Positions 32,965-41,640 of a DNA stretch of 64,000 bases are shown here, in pieces. The DNA comes from an uncultured Eubacteriales bacterium (GTDB lineage: Bacteria > Bacillota > Clostridia > Oscillospirales > Acutalibacteraceae), in assembly GCA_934491515.1 (NCBI GenBank), contig CAKSTF010000005.1, positions 1 through 64,000 on the forward strand, given 5' to 3'. The notes beneath the pieces are model-generated. The model was not told the origin of the DNA. It saw nothing but the letters and a program-made list of their open reading frames with translations, and ran no database searches. The position numbers and the translations under genes are program-made. The first letter of the stretch is position 1. Each line of letters begins with the position of its first letter.

Positions 32965-35439
32965 TTAAACGCCCTTCTTTGCTTTGCGCATCTGCTCGGT
33001 AGGAGTATAATTCTTGGTTGCTACATGTCCCTTTAAGGGGATGAGTTTTTCATTGACAGCGTCAAGAATCCAAGAAACCTGCGGGAAGAATTCCGCATCA
33101 TACTCGAAGGGAGGAGTGATCCAGTTTTCGGCGCCTACTATTGCCGGAGGTGCATCGAGATAATCGAAGCAAAGTTCGGAAATATTGTGAGAGAAGTCGT
33201 TAAGAACGGAACCTCTTGTAACCGCGTCGCTGGCAAGAAGTATCTTACCGGTCTTCTTAACCGATTCAACAACCTTTTCGTAGTTGAACGGTGTAACGCT
33301 GCGTGCGTCGATAACTTCAGCGGAGATGCCGTATTTTTCTTCAAGAATCTTAACGGCGTCCATTACGCGGTAAAGCGTAGCGCCGATGGTAAGAATGGTA
33401 AGGTCTTTACCTTCCTTCTTGATATCGGGTTCGCCGAAGGGTATTTCGTAGCTTTCGGTAGGAACGCCTTCCTTATGGAAACGCTCGCCCATATCGTAAA
33501 TTCTCTGGCTTTCAAAGAATACAACCGGATCGGTACCGTTGAGCGCGGTGGTCATAAGACCCTTTGCATCGTAAGGTGTAGCCGGGAATACAACCCTAAG
33601 GCCGGGGATATGGTTACAAAGCGCGGTCCAGTCCTGAGAGTGCTGTGCGCCGTATTTGGAACCAACCGAAACACGGAGTACAACGGGCATCTTAAGACCG
33701 CCTGCGGACATTGCCTGCCATTTAGCCATCTGGTTGAAGATTTCGTCACCTGCGCAGCCGATGAAGTCGGCATACATAAGTTCCACAAGTGCGCGGCCGC
33801 CTGCCATGCCGTAGCCTACGGCAGTGCCTACGATTGCAGATTCGGAAATCGGGGAGTTAAAGAGTCTGTGATAAGGAATAGCCTCGGTAAGACCGCGGTA
33901 AACGGAGAACGCGCCGTTCCAGTAACGAACGTCTTCACCGTAAGCGATAAGGGTCGGATCCTCATAGAACTTGTCAAGAATGGGCTCGAACAAAGCGTCA
34001 CGGATGCTGAATACCTTTGCTTTGGAGTATTCCTTGCCCTTTTCGTCATAAGCATAACGTGCTTTATTCTTTATCTGCTGAACGCGCGGATTCTCTTCCT
34101 TTGTAAGCCATACGTCGGGCTTAGCGTCGGAGAGTTTCGGCGCTTCTTCGTTGGAGAACATAAAGTTCTCGATAAAGTCGGGATGCTCGTTATAATCGGT
34201 GTAGGGAGAAATCTCAAGGTCGGAAGCAAGTTCAAACATAGCGCGGTTACGCTCTGCCGCTGCTTTCTGTGCCTTTTCGATATCTTTCTTTGTGGCTGCG
34301 CCGGCCTTGATAAGATCCTCGGGGTAAACCTTGATAGGATCGTGTGCCTGCCACTCTTCAAGTTCTTCCTTGGTTCTGTAGGACATAACGTCGGAAGTGG
34401 AGTGACCGGAAAGTCTGTACGTTACAACGTCAAGAAGAACGGGGCCTTCGCCGCTTTCGGCTACCGGCTTTAAGCGACGGTAAGCGTCGATAAGAGCAAG
34501 CGGATTCCAACCGTCAACGCGCTCTGCGTGCATCTGGTTTTCAGCCATAGCACCGAGACGTGCCAACTGACCGAACGCCATGGTTTCGCCCTTTGTCTGG
34601 CCGCCCATGCCGTAACTGTTGTTGTTGAAGTTGTAGATTATCGGGAGACCGCCCTTATAGCCTTCCTCCCAGAGTTCTCTGAACTGATCCATATTTGCAA
34701 AGTTCATGGATTCGTAAACAGGGCCGCGCGCCGCAGCGCCGTCGCCGGCGTTGGCAACGATAACGCCCTTCTTCTGGTTGCACTTCTTAAAGAGAGCAAC
34801 GCCGGTACCTACGGGTGCCGAACCGCCAACGATAGCGTTGTTCGGATAAATACCGAAGGGAAGGAAGAATGCGTGCATAGAGCCGCCGAGACCTCTTGAG
34901 AAGCCGTTATCCTTAGCAAAAAGTTCTGCCATAAGACCGTAAAGGAAGAAATCCCTTGCCATGTCCTTGGTATTCTTTGCGGTGGACTTTTCTTTTATAA
35001 GTTTATAAATTCTGCCGCCCTGAACACTTTCCATAATTTCGATAAGTTTCTTATCGGAAAGTTTACGGATGCAGGAAAGGCCCTTTGCTATAACTTCGTG
35101 ATGGCTTCTGTGAGTGCCGAAGATGAAGTCGTTTTCGTCAAGCAGGTAAGCCTGACCTACGGCGGTGGATTCCTCACCTATTGCAAGGTGGGAAGGACCG
35201 GGATATGTAAAGTCCTTACCGTTGTAGTTTGCTTCAAGTTTGATGGTCTGAAGCATGGTTTCAAACTCACGGATAGCAAGCATATCCTCGTAAATTCCGA
35301 GAAGGTCTTTCTTAGTGAAGTTACCTTCTTCGAGTTCCTGCTTGATTGTTTTTTTGTACTGGTTTACGGGAATGTCGGTAAATTTAATCTTGCCGGCTTT
35401 CCGCATTTCGTCATGGTGAACGAATTGACTCTTAGGCAT
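32965..35439 (-). CDS. 2-oxoacid dehydrogenase E1, fused alpha and beta subunits
   Basis: 824 residues. The first 430 match E1-alpha (REFETML; GTHRSHHEVIAKG; the thiamine diphosphate motif GDGAAARGPVYESMNFAN with NFNNNSYGMG; RLSGHSTSD). From about residue 470 to the end it matches E1-beta (ALFEPILDKFYEDPTLIAYGED; LFNSPISESAIVGTAVGYGM; AGDEIFNQMAKWQAMSAGG). It decarboxylates a 2-oxoacid (pyruvate or branched chain) and passes the acyl group to E2 lipoate. Alpha and beta are two genes in most Gram-positives; single-chain fusions exist in some Clostridia. AAAGGAG precedes ATG. It is third in the E2-E3-E1 operon. Confidence 0.92.
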   Translation of the reverse strand: MPKSQFVHHDEMRKAGKIKFTDIPVNQYKKTIKQELEEGNFTKKDLLGIYEDMLAIREFETMLQTIKLEANYNGKDFTYPGPSHLAIGEESTAVGQAYLLDENDFIFGTHRSHHEVIAKGLSCIRKLSDKKLIEIMESVQGGRIYKLIKEKSTAKNTKDMARDFFLYGLMAELFAKDNGFSRGLGGSMHAFFLPFGIYPNNAIVGGSAPVGTGVALFKKCNQKKGVIVANAGDGAAARGPVYESMNFANMDQFRELWEEGYKGGLPIIYNFNNNSYGMGGQTKGETMAFGQLARLGAMAENQMHAERVDGWNPLALIDAYRRLKPVAESGEGPVLLDVVTYRLSGHSTSDVMSYRTKEELEEWQAHDPIKVYPEDLIKAGAATKKDIEKAQKAAAERNRAMFELASDLEISPYTDYNEHPDFIENFMFSNEEAPKLSDAKPDVWLTKEENPRVQQIKNKARYAYDEKGKEYSKAKVFSIRDALFEPILDKFYEDPTLIAYGEDVRYWNGAFSVYRGLTEAIPYHRLFNSPISESAIVGTAVGYGMAGGRALVELMYADFIGCAGDEIFNQMAKWQAMSAGGLKMPVVLRVSVGSKYGAQHSQDWTALCNHIPGLRVVFPATPYDAKGLMTTALNGTDPVVFFESQRIYDMGERFHKEGVPTESYEIPFGEPDIKKEGKDLTILTIGATLYRVMDAVKILEEKYGISAEVIDARSVTPFNYEKVVESVKKTGKILLASDAVTRGSVLNDFSHNISELCFDYLDAPPAIVGAENWITPPFEYDAEFFPQVSWILDAVNEKLIPLKGHVATKNYTPTEQMRKAKKGV

Positions 35440-35460
35440 AGTAAATTATCTCCTTTCAGA

Positions 35461-36831
35461 TCATATCATAAATAACGCTTCGCGTATTATTTCACAAACA
35501 GTGGGATGCGGGAAAACAAGTTCCTTGATATCTTCGATGCGCATTTCGGTCTCTATCATAAGGCCTGCGCCGTAGATTATTTCGGAAGAGTAGTTTCCTA
35601 TCATGTGAACGCCGAGCAAACGGTTGTGTTCGGTATCAACTACCAGTTTGCATATACCGTCGCCGCCCTCGTTTTCGGCAACATAACGGCCGGAGAACAT
35701 CATCGAGGTGGTAACCGTTTTAACGGTGTAGCCCTTTGCCTTTGCGGCTTCCTCGGTAAGACCTACGGACGCAACCTCGGGGTTGGTATAGATTACGGAA
35801 GGTATTGCGTTATAACGCATAACATCCTTTTTACCGGTTATGTTGTTTACCGCAACTTCGGATTCACGGTACGCGGTGTGCGCAAGCATAAGAACGCCGT
35901 TTACATCGCCCGTGGCATAAAGACCGGATATATTGGTTCTGCCCTGTTCGTCCGTCTTTATTGCGGCGCGGTCCATTTCAACATGAAGATTTTCAAGACC
36001 GAATCCCTTTGTTACGGGACGGCGGCCTATAGATATAAGAACCTTTGTTGCAGGCGCCTTGTTGAGTTTGCCGTTTTCCTCATACTCAACATAATCGGTA
36101 CCTACCGATGTAACCTTGCAGCCGAGTTTGAAATTAACGCCCTTCTTTTCGTAATTCTTTTTAAGAATTTCGGAAATTTCCCTGTCGGTGTTTCCGGCAA
36201 TATGGTCGAGCATTTCTATAACGGTAACTTCGCTGCCTACCGAATTGAAGTAGGAAGCCATTTCAAGACCGATTACGCCGCCGCCGATAACAACCAGTTT
36301 TTCGGGGATTTCTTCAAGGTCGAGTATTTCGCGGTTGGTAAGACCGAAACCCGTTTCAACCGACTCACGCAGACCCGGAATGGGAGGAATTACCGCCTCG
36401 GAACCTGTGGCAATGATAAGTTTTTTACCAACGTATTCCTTGCCGTCGGCTTTAAGTTTGAAACCCTCTTCGGTTTTGCCGAGGATTTCGCCCTTTGCCA
36501 TAACAACGTCTACCTTGTTCTTTTTAAGCTGCATACCAACGCCGGAAACCAGGGTGTTTACCACGCGGTTTTTGCGTGCAACCACCTTTTTCTGGTCAAT
36601 GGAAGCGCCGGTCGTTGTAACGCCGTAAACCTCTCCGCCGCCGTTTGCATGCTCGAATATCTTTGCACTGTTAAGGAAGGTCTTTGAAGGGACGCAGCCC
36701 TCGTTAAGGCAAACGCCGCCTAAAGCGCGCTGCTCTATAACAAGGGTTTTAAGTCCCGCATGGCCGGCACGCTCGCCCGCAAGATAACCTGCAGGGCCGC
36801 CGCCCAAAACTATAAGATCGTAAATTTCCAT
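35461..36831 (-). CDS. lpdA: Dihydrolipoyl dehydrogenase (E3)
   Basis: 456 residues. FAD-binding LIVLGGGPAGYLAGE, redox-active disulfide GGVCLNEGCVPSK (Cys41, Cys46), NAD motif VVIGGGVIGLEMASYF, GLYATGDVNG, and the C-terminal catalytic His-Glu in VFPHPTVCEI. It reoxidises E2 dihydrolipoamide. I start at the ATG after AAGGAGAAG; an in-frame ATG 42 bases upstream lies in the end of the E2 gene. It overlaps nothing and follows E2 by 10 bases. Confidence 0.96.
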   Translation of the reverse strand: MEIYDLIVLGGGPAGYLAGERAGHAGLKTLVIEQRALGGVCLNEGCVPSKTFLNSAKIFEHANGGGEVYGVTTTGASIDQKKVVARKNRVVNTLVSGVGMQLKKNKVDVVMAKGEILGKTEEGFKLKADGKEYVGKKLIIATGSEAVIPPIPGLRESVETGFGLTNREILDLEEIPEKLVVIGGGVIGLEMASYFNSVGSEVTVIEMLDHIAGNTDREISEILKKNYEKKGVNFKLGCKVTSVGTDYVEYEENGKLNKAPATKVLISIGRRPVTKGFGLENLHVEMDRAAIKTDEQGRTNISGLYATGDVNGVLMLAHTAYRESEVAVNNITGKKDVMRYNAIPSVIYTNPEVASVGLTEEAAKAKGYTVKTVTTSMMFSGRYVAENEGGDGICKLVVDTEHNRLLGVHMIGNYSSEIIYGAGLMIETEMRIEDIKELVFPHPTVCEIIREALFMI

Positions 36832-36841
36832 ATTCTTCTCC

Positions 36842-38182
36842 TTATTTAGCAAGCAGCAGATCGATGTTCTCAAGGTTTACGCAGAGTTCCTTAAGGAATC
36901 TGGAAGCCGGAGCACCGTCAACCGCCCTATGGTCGTAAGTAAGGGAAAGTCCCATTGCGGGGTATGTGGTGATCTGACCGTTTACGGTGCGAACGCGCTC
37001 AACGGTAGAGCAAAGACCGAGAATACCCGTCTGGGGAGGATTGATAACAGGAGTGAAACTTTCGATACCCATGGTTCCGAGGTTGGAAATGGTAAAGGAA
37101 GCACCCTGCAGATAATCGGGAGATATCTTACCTGCCTTTGTATCGGCGATAAGTTCCTTTGATTTCTTTGAGATTTCAAGCAGCGACATCTTGTCTGCAT
37201 TGAAAAGTGTGGGAACAAGAAGTCCCCTTTCGGTATCGCATGCGATGCCGATGTGAACGCCGTTGAAGAATCTCATCTTATCGTCAAGCAGGTGCGCGTT
37301 AAGCGACTTGTGATTCTTTATGGTTCTTGAAACGGCATAAATGATGATATCGGAAATGGTTATTCCGTTTACGCCGAGCGCCTCGCCCTTCTCTTTGAGA
37401 AGTTTGCGGTATTTGATAAGCGCGGTAGCGTCGAACGAGGTGTTGTTGGTAAGCTGTGCCATTGTAGAAAGTGACGTTGTCATGGAACGCGCTATAACCT
37501 TTCTTACGTTGGAAAGCGGAACATCCTCGTACTCAGCCTCAACTGCGGGTACGGCTTCGGTTGCGGCAGCAGCGGCAGACTGAATGTCTCCTAAAGTTAC
37601 CCTTCCGCCGATTCCGGTGCCGGTAGCGCCTGCAGCGTCCTTTTCACCAAGTGCTGCGCCCGAGAATACCTTGCCTTCGGCAGCGGCTTTTTCAATATCC
37701 GAAGATACTATTCTGCCGTAAGGGCCGGTGCCGGCAACAAGAGCCGGATCAACGCAAAGTTTTGCAGCAAGAACGCGTGCACGCGGAGAAATCTTTATCA
37801 TCTCGCCCTCAGCCCTTTTAACGGGTGCTGCGGCGGAAGCCTCTTCTTTCTTTTCTTCTTTAACTTCGGGAGCAGCCGCCTTTTCTTCTTCGGCAGGTGT
37901 CTCCTCTTCTTCCTCGGCAGGAGCAAATGCACTTACATCCTCGCCCGGTTCGCCGATAACGGCAACATTTGTAAGGCAGGGAACATCCGCACCGTCGCCG
38001 GCAAAGATTTTAAGGAGTGTTCCGTCTACCTTTGCTTCTTCTTCTACGGAAGCCTTATCGGTTTCGTAAGAGAAAAGCACGTCGCCCGCCTTAACGGCGT
38101 CGCCCTCGTGTTTATGCCATTTGGTAATTACGCAGCTTTCAACCGTAATACCTACTTTAGGCATAATAACAACAGTAGCCAT
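36842..38182 (-). CDS. Dihydrolipoamide acyltransferase (E2)
   Basis: 446 residues: lipoyl domain with Lys43 in YETDKASVE; Glu/Ala-rich linker (about 87-125); peripheral-subunit-binding domain with ISPRARVLAAKLCVDPALV (131-149) and GPYGRIVSSDIEKA; a second partial copy of that domain's tail (GGRVTLGDIQSA) in the next linker; then a catalytic domain with FTISNLGTMGI, NPPQTGILGL and the active-site HRAVDG. It is the core of the complex. First gene of the operon, E2-E3-E1, an unusual order since E1 normally leads. GGAAAGGA precedes ATG. Confidence 0.93.
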   Translation of the reverse strand: MATVVIMPKVGITVESCVITKWHKHEGDAVKAGDVLFSYETDKASVEEEAKVDGTLLKIFAGDGADVPCLTNVAVIGEPGEDVSAFAPAEEEEETPAEEEKAAAPEVKEEKKEEASAAAPVKRAEGEMIKISPRARVLAAKLCVDPALVAGTGPYGRIVSSDIEKAAAEGKVFSGAALGEKDAAGATGTGIGGRVTLGDIQSAAAAATEAVPAVEAEYEDVPLSNVRKVIARSMTTSLSTMAQLTNNTSFDATALIKYRKLLKEKGEALGVNGITISDIIIYAVSRTIKNHKSLNAHLLDDKMRFFNGVHIGIACDTERGLLVPTLFNADKMSLLEISKKSKELIADTKAGKISPDYLQGASFTISNLGTMGIESFTPVINPPQTGILGLCSTVERVRTVNGQITTYPAMGLSLTYDHRAVDGAPASRFLKELCVNLENIDLLLAK

Positions 38183-38327
38183 CTTTTATATCAATCCTTT
38201 CCAAAAAATTGTATATTTATAACTGTTCGCACCTACGCTGCAAAGCAGCGGGACGCGGCAGAAATAAACTGTTGTATCCTAATTGTTTTGTCTACGCAAA
38301 ACCGCAAAATCGGTTTTAGTCTTTGCT
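38183..38327 (-). promoter_or_regulatory. Intergenic region upstream of the E2-E3-E1 operon
   Basis: It contains a candidate minus-strand promoter TTGCGT-17-TACAAC and a small CGCTGC-aaa-GCAGCG hairpin (about 38236-38250). It also holds one copy of a 21-base element (38272-38292) that occurs again, with one mismatch, after uvrB. No terminator after the DeoR gene is apparent, so read-through from it is possible. Confidence 0.4.
38272..38292. repeat. Dispersed 21-base repeat, copy 2
   Basis: TTGTATCCTAATTGTTTTGTC; the partner at 25613-25633 differs at one base. It lies between the DeoR and E2 genes. Confidence 0.5.
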
Positions 38328-39092
38328 TTACACCTTAACTATGGTCGTAAATGCTTCTTTCGCCTTGCGCATAAAGTCGTCGCTGAAATCCGCGTCGGAT
38401 ATAAGAATGTCGATATCCTTAAGACTTGCAAACGTAAAAGGCAGGCTGTGTTCAAGTTTTGAAGCGTCCATAAGAACGATAACCTTGTTGGCTTTTTTCA
38501 CTATGGCGCGCTTTACCTCAAACTCGCTGTAATTTCCGCAGGTAAATCCGTTATCCGCCGAGCCGCCGACAGGCGCTATGAAAGCGACGTCGATATTAAC
38601 GCTTTTTACAAAACTTAAAGCGTGCGCGCCCGAAACCGAAAGGTTATCGCGGTTTATTATACCGCCCAAAAGGTTTACCGTGGGGTTGTACTTTTTGAGT
38701 ATCTCAAGCGCAATATTAGGTCCGCTTGTAAGTATGCTTAAATTCATATCGGGAAGTATTTTTGCAAGTTCCATAACAGTTGTTCCCGAATCAAGAAAAA
38801 CGCTTCTGCCCGTATCTATGTATTGCAGCGCCTTGAGGGCTATCTTCTGCTTGCTTTCTATATTCTGCGTGGCGCGGCGGCTGTATGCCTGTTCACGCGC
38901 AGAAAAATCGGCGCCCGATGCCCGTGCGCCGCCACGGATCTTGATGGCAAGTCCTTCCCTTTCAAGCATTTCAAGGTCACGCCTTAACGTCATGGAAGAA
39001 AGATTCGGAAAAATAACCTCAAGTTCCTTTAAAAACACTATTCCTTTTTCGCGAAGGATCTTTTTAATGATTTCTCTTCTCTCGTTGCCCAT
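38328..39092 (-). CDS. DeoR-family transcriptional regulator
   Basis: 254 residues. N-terminal helix-turn-helix (EIIKKILREKGIVFLKELEV; MTLRRDLEMLEREGLAIKIRGGA), C-terminal sugar-isomerase-like sensor (DTGRSVFLDSGTTVMELAKIL, ILTSGPNIALEIL, LLGGIINRDNLSVSG). DeoR proteins usually sense a sugar phosphate and repress carbohydrate genes. Neighbours are the 2-oxoacid dehydrogenase operon downstream and thioredoxin-nagA-nagB upstream; either could be its target. GGTGA before ATG. Read in the same direction as E2, so it may be cotranscribed. Confidence 0.88.
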   Translation of the reverse strand: MGNERREIIKKILREKGIVFLKELEVIFPNLSSMTLRRDLEMLEREGLAIKIRGGARASGADFSAREQAYSRRATQNIESKQKIALKALQYIDTGRSVFLDSGTTVMELAKILPDMNLSILTSGPNIALEILKKYNPTVNLLGGIINRDNLSVSGAHALSFVKSVNIDVAFIAPVGGSADNGFTCGNYSEFEVKRAIVKKANKVIVLMDASKLEHSLPFTFASLKDIDILISDADFSDDFMRKAKEAFTTIVKV

Positions 39093-39179
39093 TTTTTCAC
39101 CGCTTTCGTAAGAGAATCGGAATTTTCACACACAAAAAAAGCGCAAAAAGCCCTATTTCTCCCTATATTTCCGTTTAAT

Positions 39180-39208
39180 ATAGTATCACCGAAGCGGTTC
39201 GTTGTCAA
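39180..39208 (-). promoter_or_regulatory. Promoter of the DeoR gene
   Basis: Minus-strand TTGACA (39203-39208), 17 bases, TACTAT (39180-39185), about 90 bases before the start codon. Confidence 0.7.
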
Positions 39209-39212
39209 GGTG

Positions 39213-39312
39213 AAAAATAACAAAAATAATGTTATTTTTGTTACAAACGTAACATCAAAATAACATTTTTAACAGAAAAGTTAACATTTTTTGTGCTTTA
39301 TGTTAAAATTGT
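39213..39312. promoter_or_regulatory. AT-rich block with repeated TAACAT/GTTA operators
   Basis: Immediately upstream of the DeoR -35 box lie AATAACAAAAATAATGTTATT, a perfect GTTAC-AAAC-GTAAC dyad, and four TAACA(T) repeats spaced about 10-13 bases in ATCAAAATAACATTTTTAAC and beyond. Helically phased repeats beside a regulator gene suggest a cooperative autoregulatory operator. Which protein binds is inferred only from adjacency. Confidence 0.45.
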
Positions 39313-39351
39313 ATCAATCTCGCGGACAGCCGATTCCGCAACAAAGTAACA

Positions 39352-39389
39352 AACCCCCTGCCGTACTGAAAAAGCACGGTAAGGGGGTT
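39352..39389 (-). terminator. Terminator after trxA
   Basis: AACCCCCTGCCGT / ACGGTAAGGGGGTT with a short T-tract. It lies just beyond the trxA stop. Confidence 0.7.
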
Positions 39390-39393
39390 CATT

Positions 39394-39699
39394 TTAAAGC
39401 ATTTTTTCGATTTCTTCTTTTTTACAATAGCCTACCCTTTGTGAATAGACTTCGCCGTCTTTTAAAACAAACAGCGCCGGAATACTTGAAATGTTAAAAG
39501 TGTCGGCAAGTTCGGGTTCACGATCAACGTTTACTTTGCCCACTTTAATTTCGTCGTGTTCGTCGGCAATTTCCGATATTATCGGGGAAAGCATCATGCA
39601 CGGTCCGCACCATTCCGCCCAAAAATCAAGCAGTACAGGCACGGGAGATTTAAGCACCTCGCTTACAAAGTTTTCCTTGGTGATTTCGGTCTCGTTCAT
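39394..39699 (-). CDS. trxA: Thioredoxin
   Basis: 101 residues: thioredoxin fold with LLDFWAEWCGPCMMLSPI (active-site CGPC at 31-34), VNVDREPELADTF and the cis-Pro loop ISSIPALFVLKDG. It reduces cytoplasmic protein disulfides. GAAGGGAG precedes ATG. It follows nagA by 36 bases on the same strand and could be read with it. Confidence 0.95.
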   Translation of the reverse strand: MNETEITKENFVSEVLKSPVPVLLDFWAEWCGPCMMLSPIISEIADEHDEIKVGKVNVDREPELADTFNISSIPALFVLKDGEVYSQRVGYCKKEEIEKML

Positions 39700-39735
39700 A
39701 ACTTTCTCCCTTCAAGCGGTAATGTGTAATACAAC

Positions 39736-40821
39736 CTACTTATATATCTTACCGCCTATTATCACCGTAGTCAAGGTAAAATCATTATCTGTTATAATTA
39801 AATCGGCATCATAACCTGATTTTATCCTTCCTTTATTCAGTTTTAAAAGTCTTGCAGGCGTTTCAGTCGCCATTTTCACCGCGTCACATTCCGGTATGCC
39901 GAAATTCACGGCACAGCACACGCAGTCAAGAAGCGACGCCACGCTGCCGGCTATTGTTCCGTCGGCAAGTCTTGCCGCGCCGTCTTTAAGAGTAACCTCA
40001 AGTCCTCCGCAGTTGTAAACACCGTCTTTGCACTTTGCAGGTCTGATACTGTCGCTTATAAACAGCAGTCTGTCGGGGCCGAACAACTTATATGCCGCTT
40101 TAACCGCGGCAGGCGCCACGTGAAAACCGTCGCATATTATCTGCGCGTATATCTCCCTTTCCGCAGCCGCGCCGATAGGGCCCGGTGCGCGGTGCAGCAG
40201 CGGCGGCATTGCGTTGAATGTATGCGTAAGGCAGGACGCGCCTGCGTCTATTGCGGAAACGGCAGTATCGTAATCGCAGTCGGTATGACCTATCGACACA
40301 ATTGTCTTTTCGCGGACAGCCTTTATGAATTCAAGTGCTCCCGGAAGTTCCGGTGCCAATGTTACCATACGCACGTTATCAAAGGCAAAAAATTCTTCCG
40401 TATCGGGATTTCTTATCTGCGACGCATCCTGCGCGCCCTTATGCTTTTCCGATATGTAAGGTCCCTCAAAATGATATCCCGGCACATTCGCGCCCACATC
40501 GCCCAAAGGCGCTTCGGTAACCTTCAAAAGCGCTTCGTCGCTCATGGTCATTGTGGTGGGCAGGAAGGTGGTAGTCCCTTCACGGGCGTAGTACCTCCTG
40601 AGCGTTTTAATGTCGGCGTCCATGGTATCAAGCCCGTACATACCGTGCGTGTGCACGTCAATAAGACCCGGTGTTACGCGCATACCGTCCGCATCAATCA
40701 CCGCCGCATAGGCGGTTGGGATATTCAATTTTGATATTTCGGCAATAATGCCGTTTTCCACATATATGTTTTTAATCTTGCCGTTTATACGGGCATTTTT
40801 AATTAGCAGATTACTCTTCAC
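39736..40821 (-). CDS. nagA: N-acetylglucosamine-6-phosphate deacetylase
   Basis: 361 residues, amidohydrolase superfamily: VTPGLIDVHTHGMYGLDTMD (metal ligands), HFEGPYIS, SIGHTDCDYDTA, LTHTFNAMPPL, LLFISDSIRPA with catalytic Asp, and an N-terminal and C-terminal beta sandwich. It removes acetate from GlcNAc-6-P. Its start is a GTG overlapping the nagB stop by 11 bases, so translation is coupled to nagB. Product is used by NagB; together they return amino sugars from wall or mucin glycans to glycolysis. Confidence 0.92.
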   Translation of the reverse strand: MKSNLLIKNARINGKIKNIYVENGIIAEISKLNIPTAYAAVIDADGMRVTPGLIDVHTHGMYGLDTMDADIKTLRRYYAREGTTTFLPTTMTMSDEALLKVTEAPLGDVGANVPGYHFEGPYISEKHKGAQDASQIRNPDTEEFFAFDNVRMVTLAPELPGALEFIKAVREKTIVSIGHTDCDYDTAVSAIDAGASCLTHTFNAMPPLLHRAPGPIGAAAEREIYAQIICDGFHVAPAAVKAAYKLFGPDRLLFISDSIRPAKCKDGVYNCGGLEVTLKDGAARLADGTIAGSVASLLDCVCCAVNFGIPECDAVKMATETPARLLKLNKGRIKSGYDADLIITDNDFTLTTVIIGGKIYK

Positions 40822-41521
40822 TGTAAATTACCGTTACATCGGGATGGATCTGAAGTATGGAAGCCGGAACTTCCGGAGTGATCGGCCCGAAAAACGCCTT
40901 TTCAAATATTTCTTTTTTATCTTTGCCGTTGGCTACGAACAGAATCTTTTTCGCCTGCATTATAGAACGCATTCCCATGGTTATCGCCTTTTTCGGCACC
41001 ATATCGGCGCTGTCGAAGAAGCGCGAATTTGCATTTATCGTGTCCTGTGTGAGCGTTACTTCATGCGTGGGAGCGATAAAACAGTCGGAAGGTTCGTTAA
41101 ATCCGATGTGTCCGTCGTGACCGATACCTAAAAGTTGCATATCTATACCGCCGAAAGAGTCTATCCGTGCGTCGTATTCTTCCCCTTCCGCAGCAAGATC
41201 CGGTGCCTTACCGTTCGGTACAAACGTGTTGTTTTTGTCAATATTTATGCCGTCAAACAGATTTTCATTCATAAAACGGCGGTAACTTTGGCTGTCGTTG
41301 CCCGAAAGCCCCGCATACTCGTCAAGATTTACCGTTTTCACCGCAGAAAAGTCAAGCAGACCCGCCTTGCAGCGCTTTATAAGTTCCGAATAAAGACCCA
41401 CAGGCGTGGAGCCAGTAGCAAGACCGATAACGCTGTCGGGTTTCAATATCACCTGAGCGCCCATAATATCGGCAGCCTTTTCGGACATTTCTTTGTACGT
41501 CTTAACCATAATGAATTTCAT
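40811..41521 (-). CDS. nagB: Glucosamine-6-phosphate deaminase
   Basis: 236 residues. IGLATGSTPVGLYSELI (phosphate loop), TVNLDEYAGL with catalytic Asp, LLGIGHDGHIGFNEPSD, and ITMGMRSIM. It converts glucosamine-6-P to fructose-6-P and ammonia. GGGGG before ATG. It is the first gene of nagB-nagA. Confidence 0.94.
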   Translation of the reverse strand: MKFIMVKTYKEMSEKAADIMGAQVILKPDSVIGLATGSTPVGLYSELIKRCKAGLLDFSAVKTVNLDEYAGLSGNDSQSYRRFMNENLFDGINIDKNNTFVPNGKAPDLAAEGEEYDARIDSFGGIDMQLLGIGHDGHIGFNEPSDCFIAPTHEVTLTQDTINANSRFFDSADMVPKKAITMGMRSIMQAKKILFVANGKDKKEIFEKAFFGPITPEVPASILQIHPDVTVIYSEE

Positions 41522-41552
41522 TTAAATTACCCCCATATTCTTTTACGGGATA

Positions 41553-41581
41553 ATTTTAACATCAAACCTGCTTTAGGTAAA
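41553..41581 (-). promoter_or_regulatory. Promoter of nagBA
   Basis: Minus-strand TTTACC (41576-41581), 17 bases, TAAAAT (41553-41558), about 32 bases upstream of the nagB start. Confidence 0.6.
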
Positions 41582-41587
41582 CGGAAA

Positions 41588-41620
41588 GCGAAGGGGAAAA
41601 TACAACCCCTTCGCCCTTTA
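41588..41620. terminator. Terminator of the dockerin gene
   Basis: GCGAAGGGG-aaaatacaa-CCCCTTCGC between the dockerin stop and the nagBA promoter. Confidence 0.75.
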
Positions 41621-41640
41621 TTTCTATTACGGATAGAATT

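Noticed and set aside
33187..34473. A 428-residue open frame on the plus strand
   Set aside because: It is antisense to the E1 gene, has cysteine- and glycine-rich odd composition, no ribosome binding site and no family motif; the minus-strand frame has clear E1 motifs.
35506..36687. A 393-residue plus-strand open frame
   Set aside because: Antisense to the dihydrolipoyl dehydrogenase gene, with no recognisable domain; created by the codon bias of the real gene.
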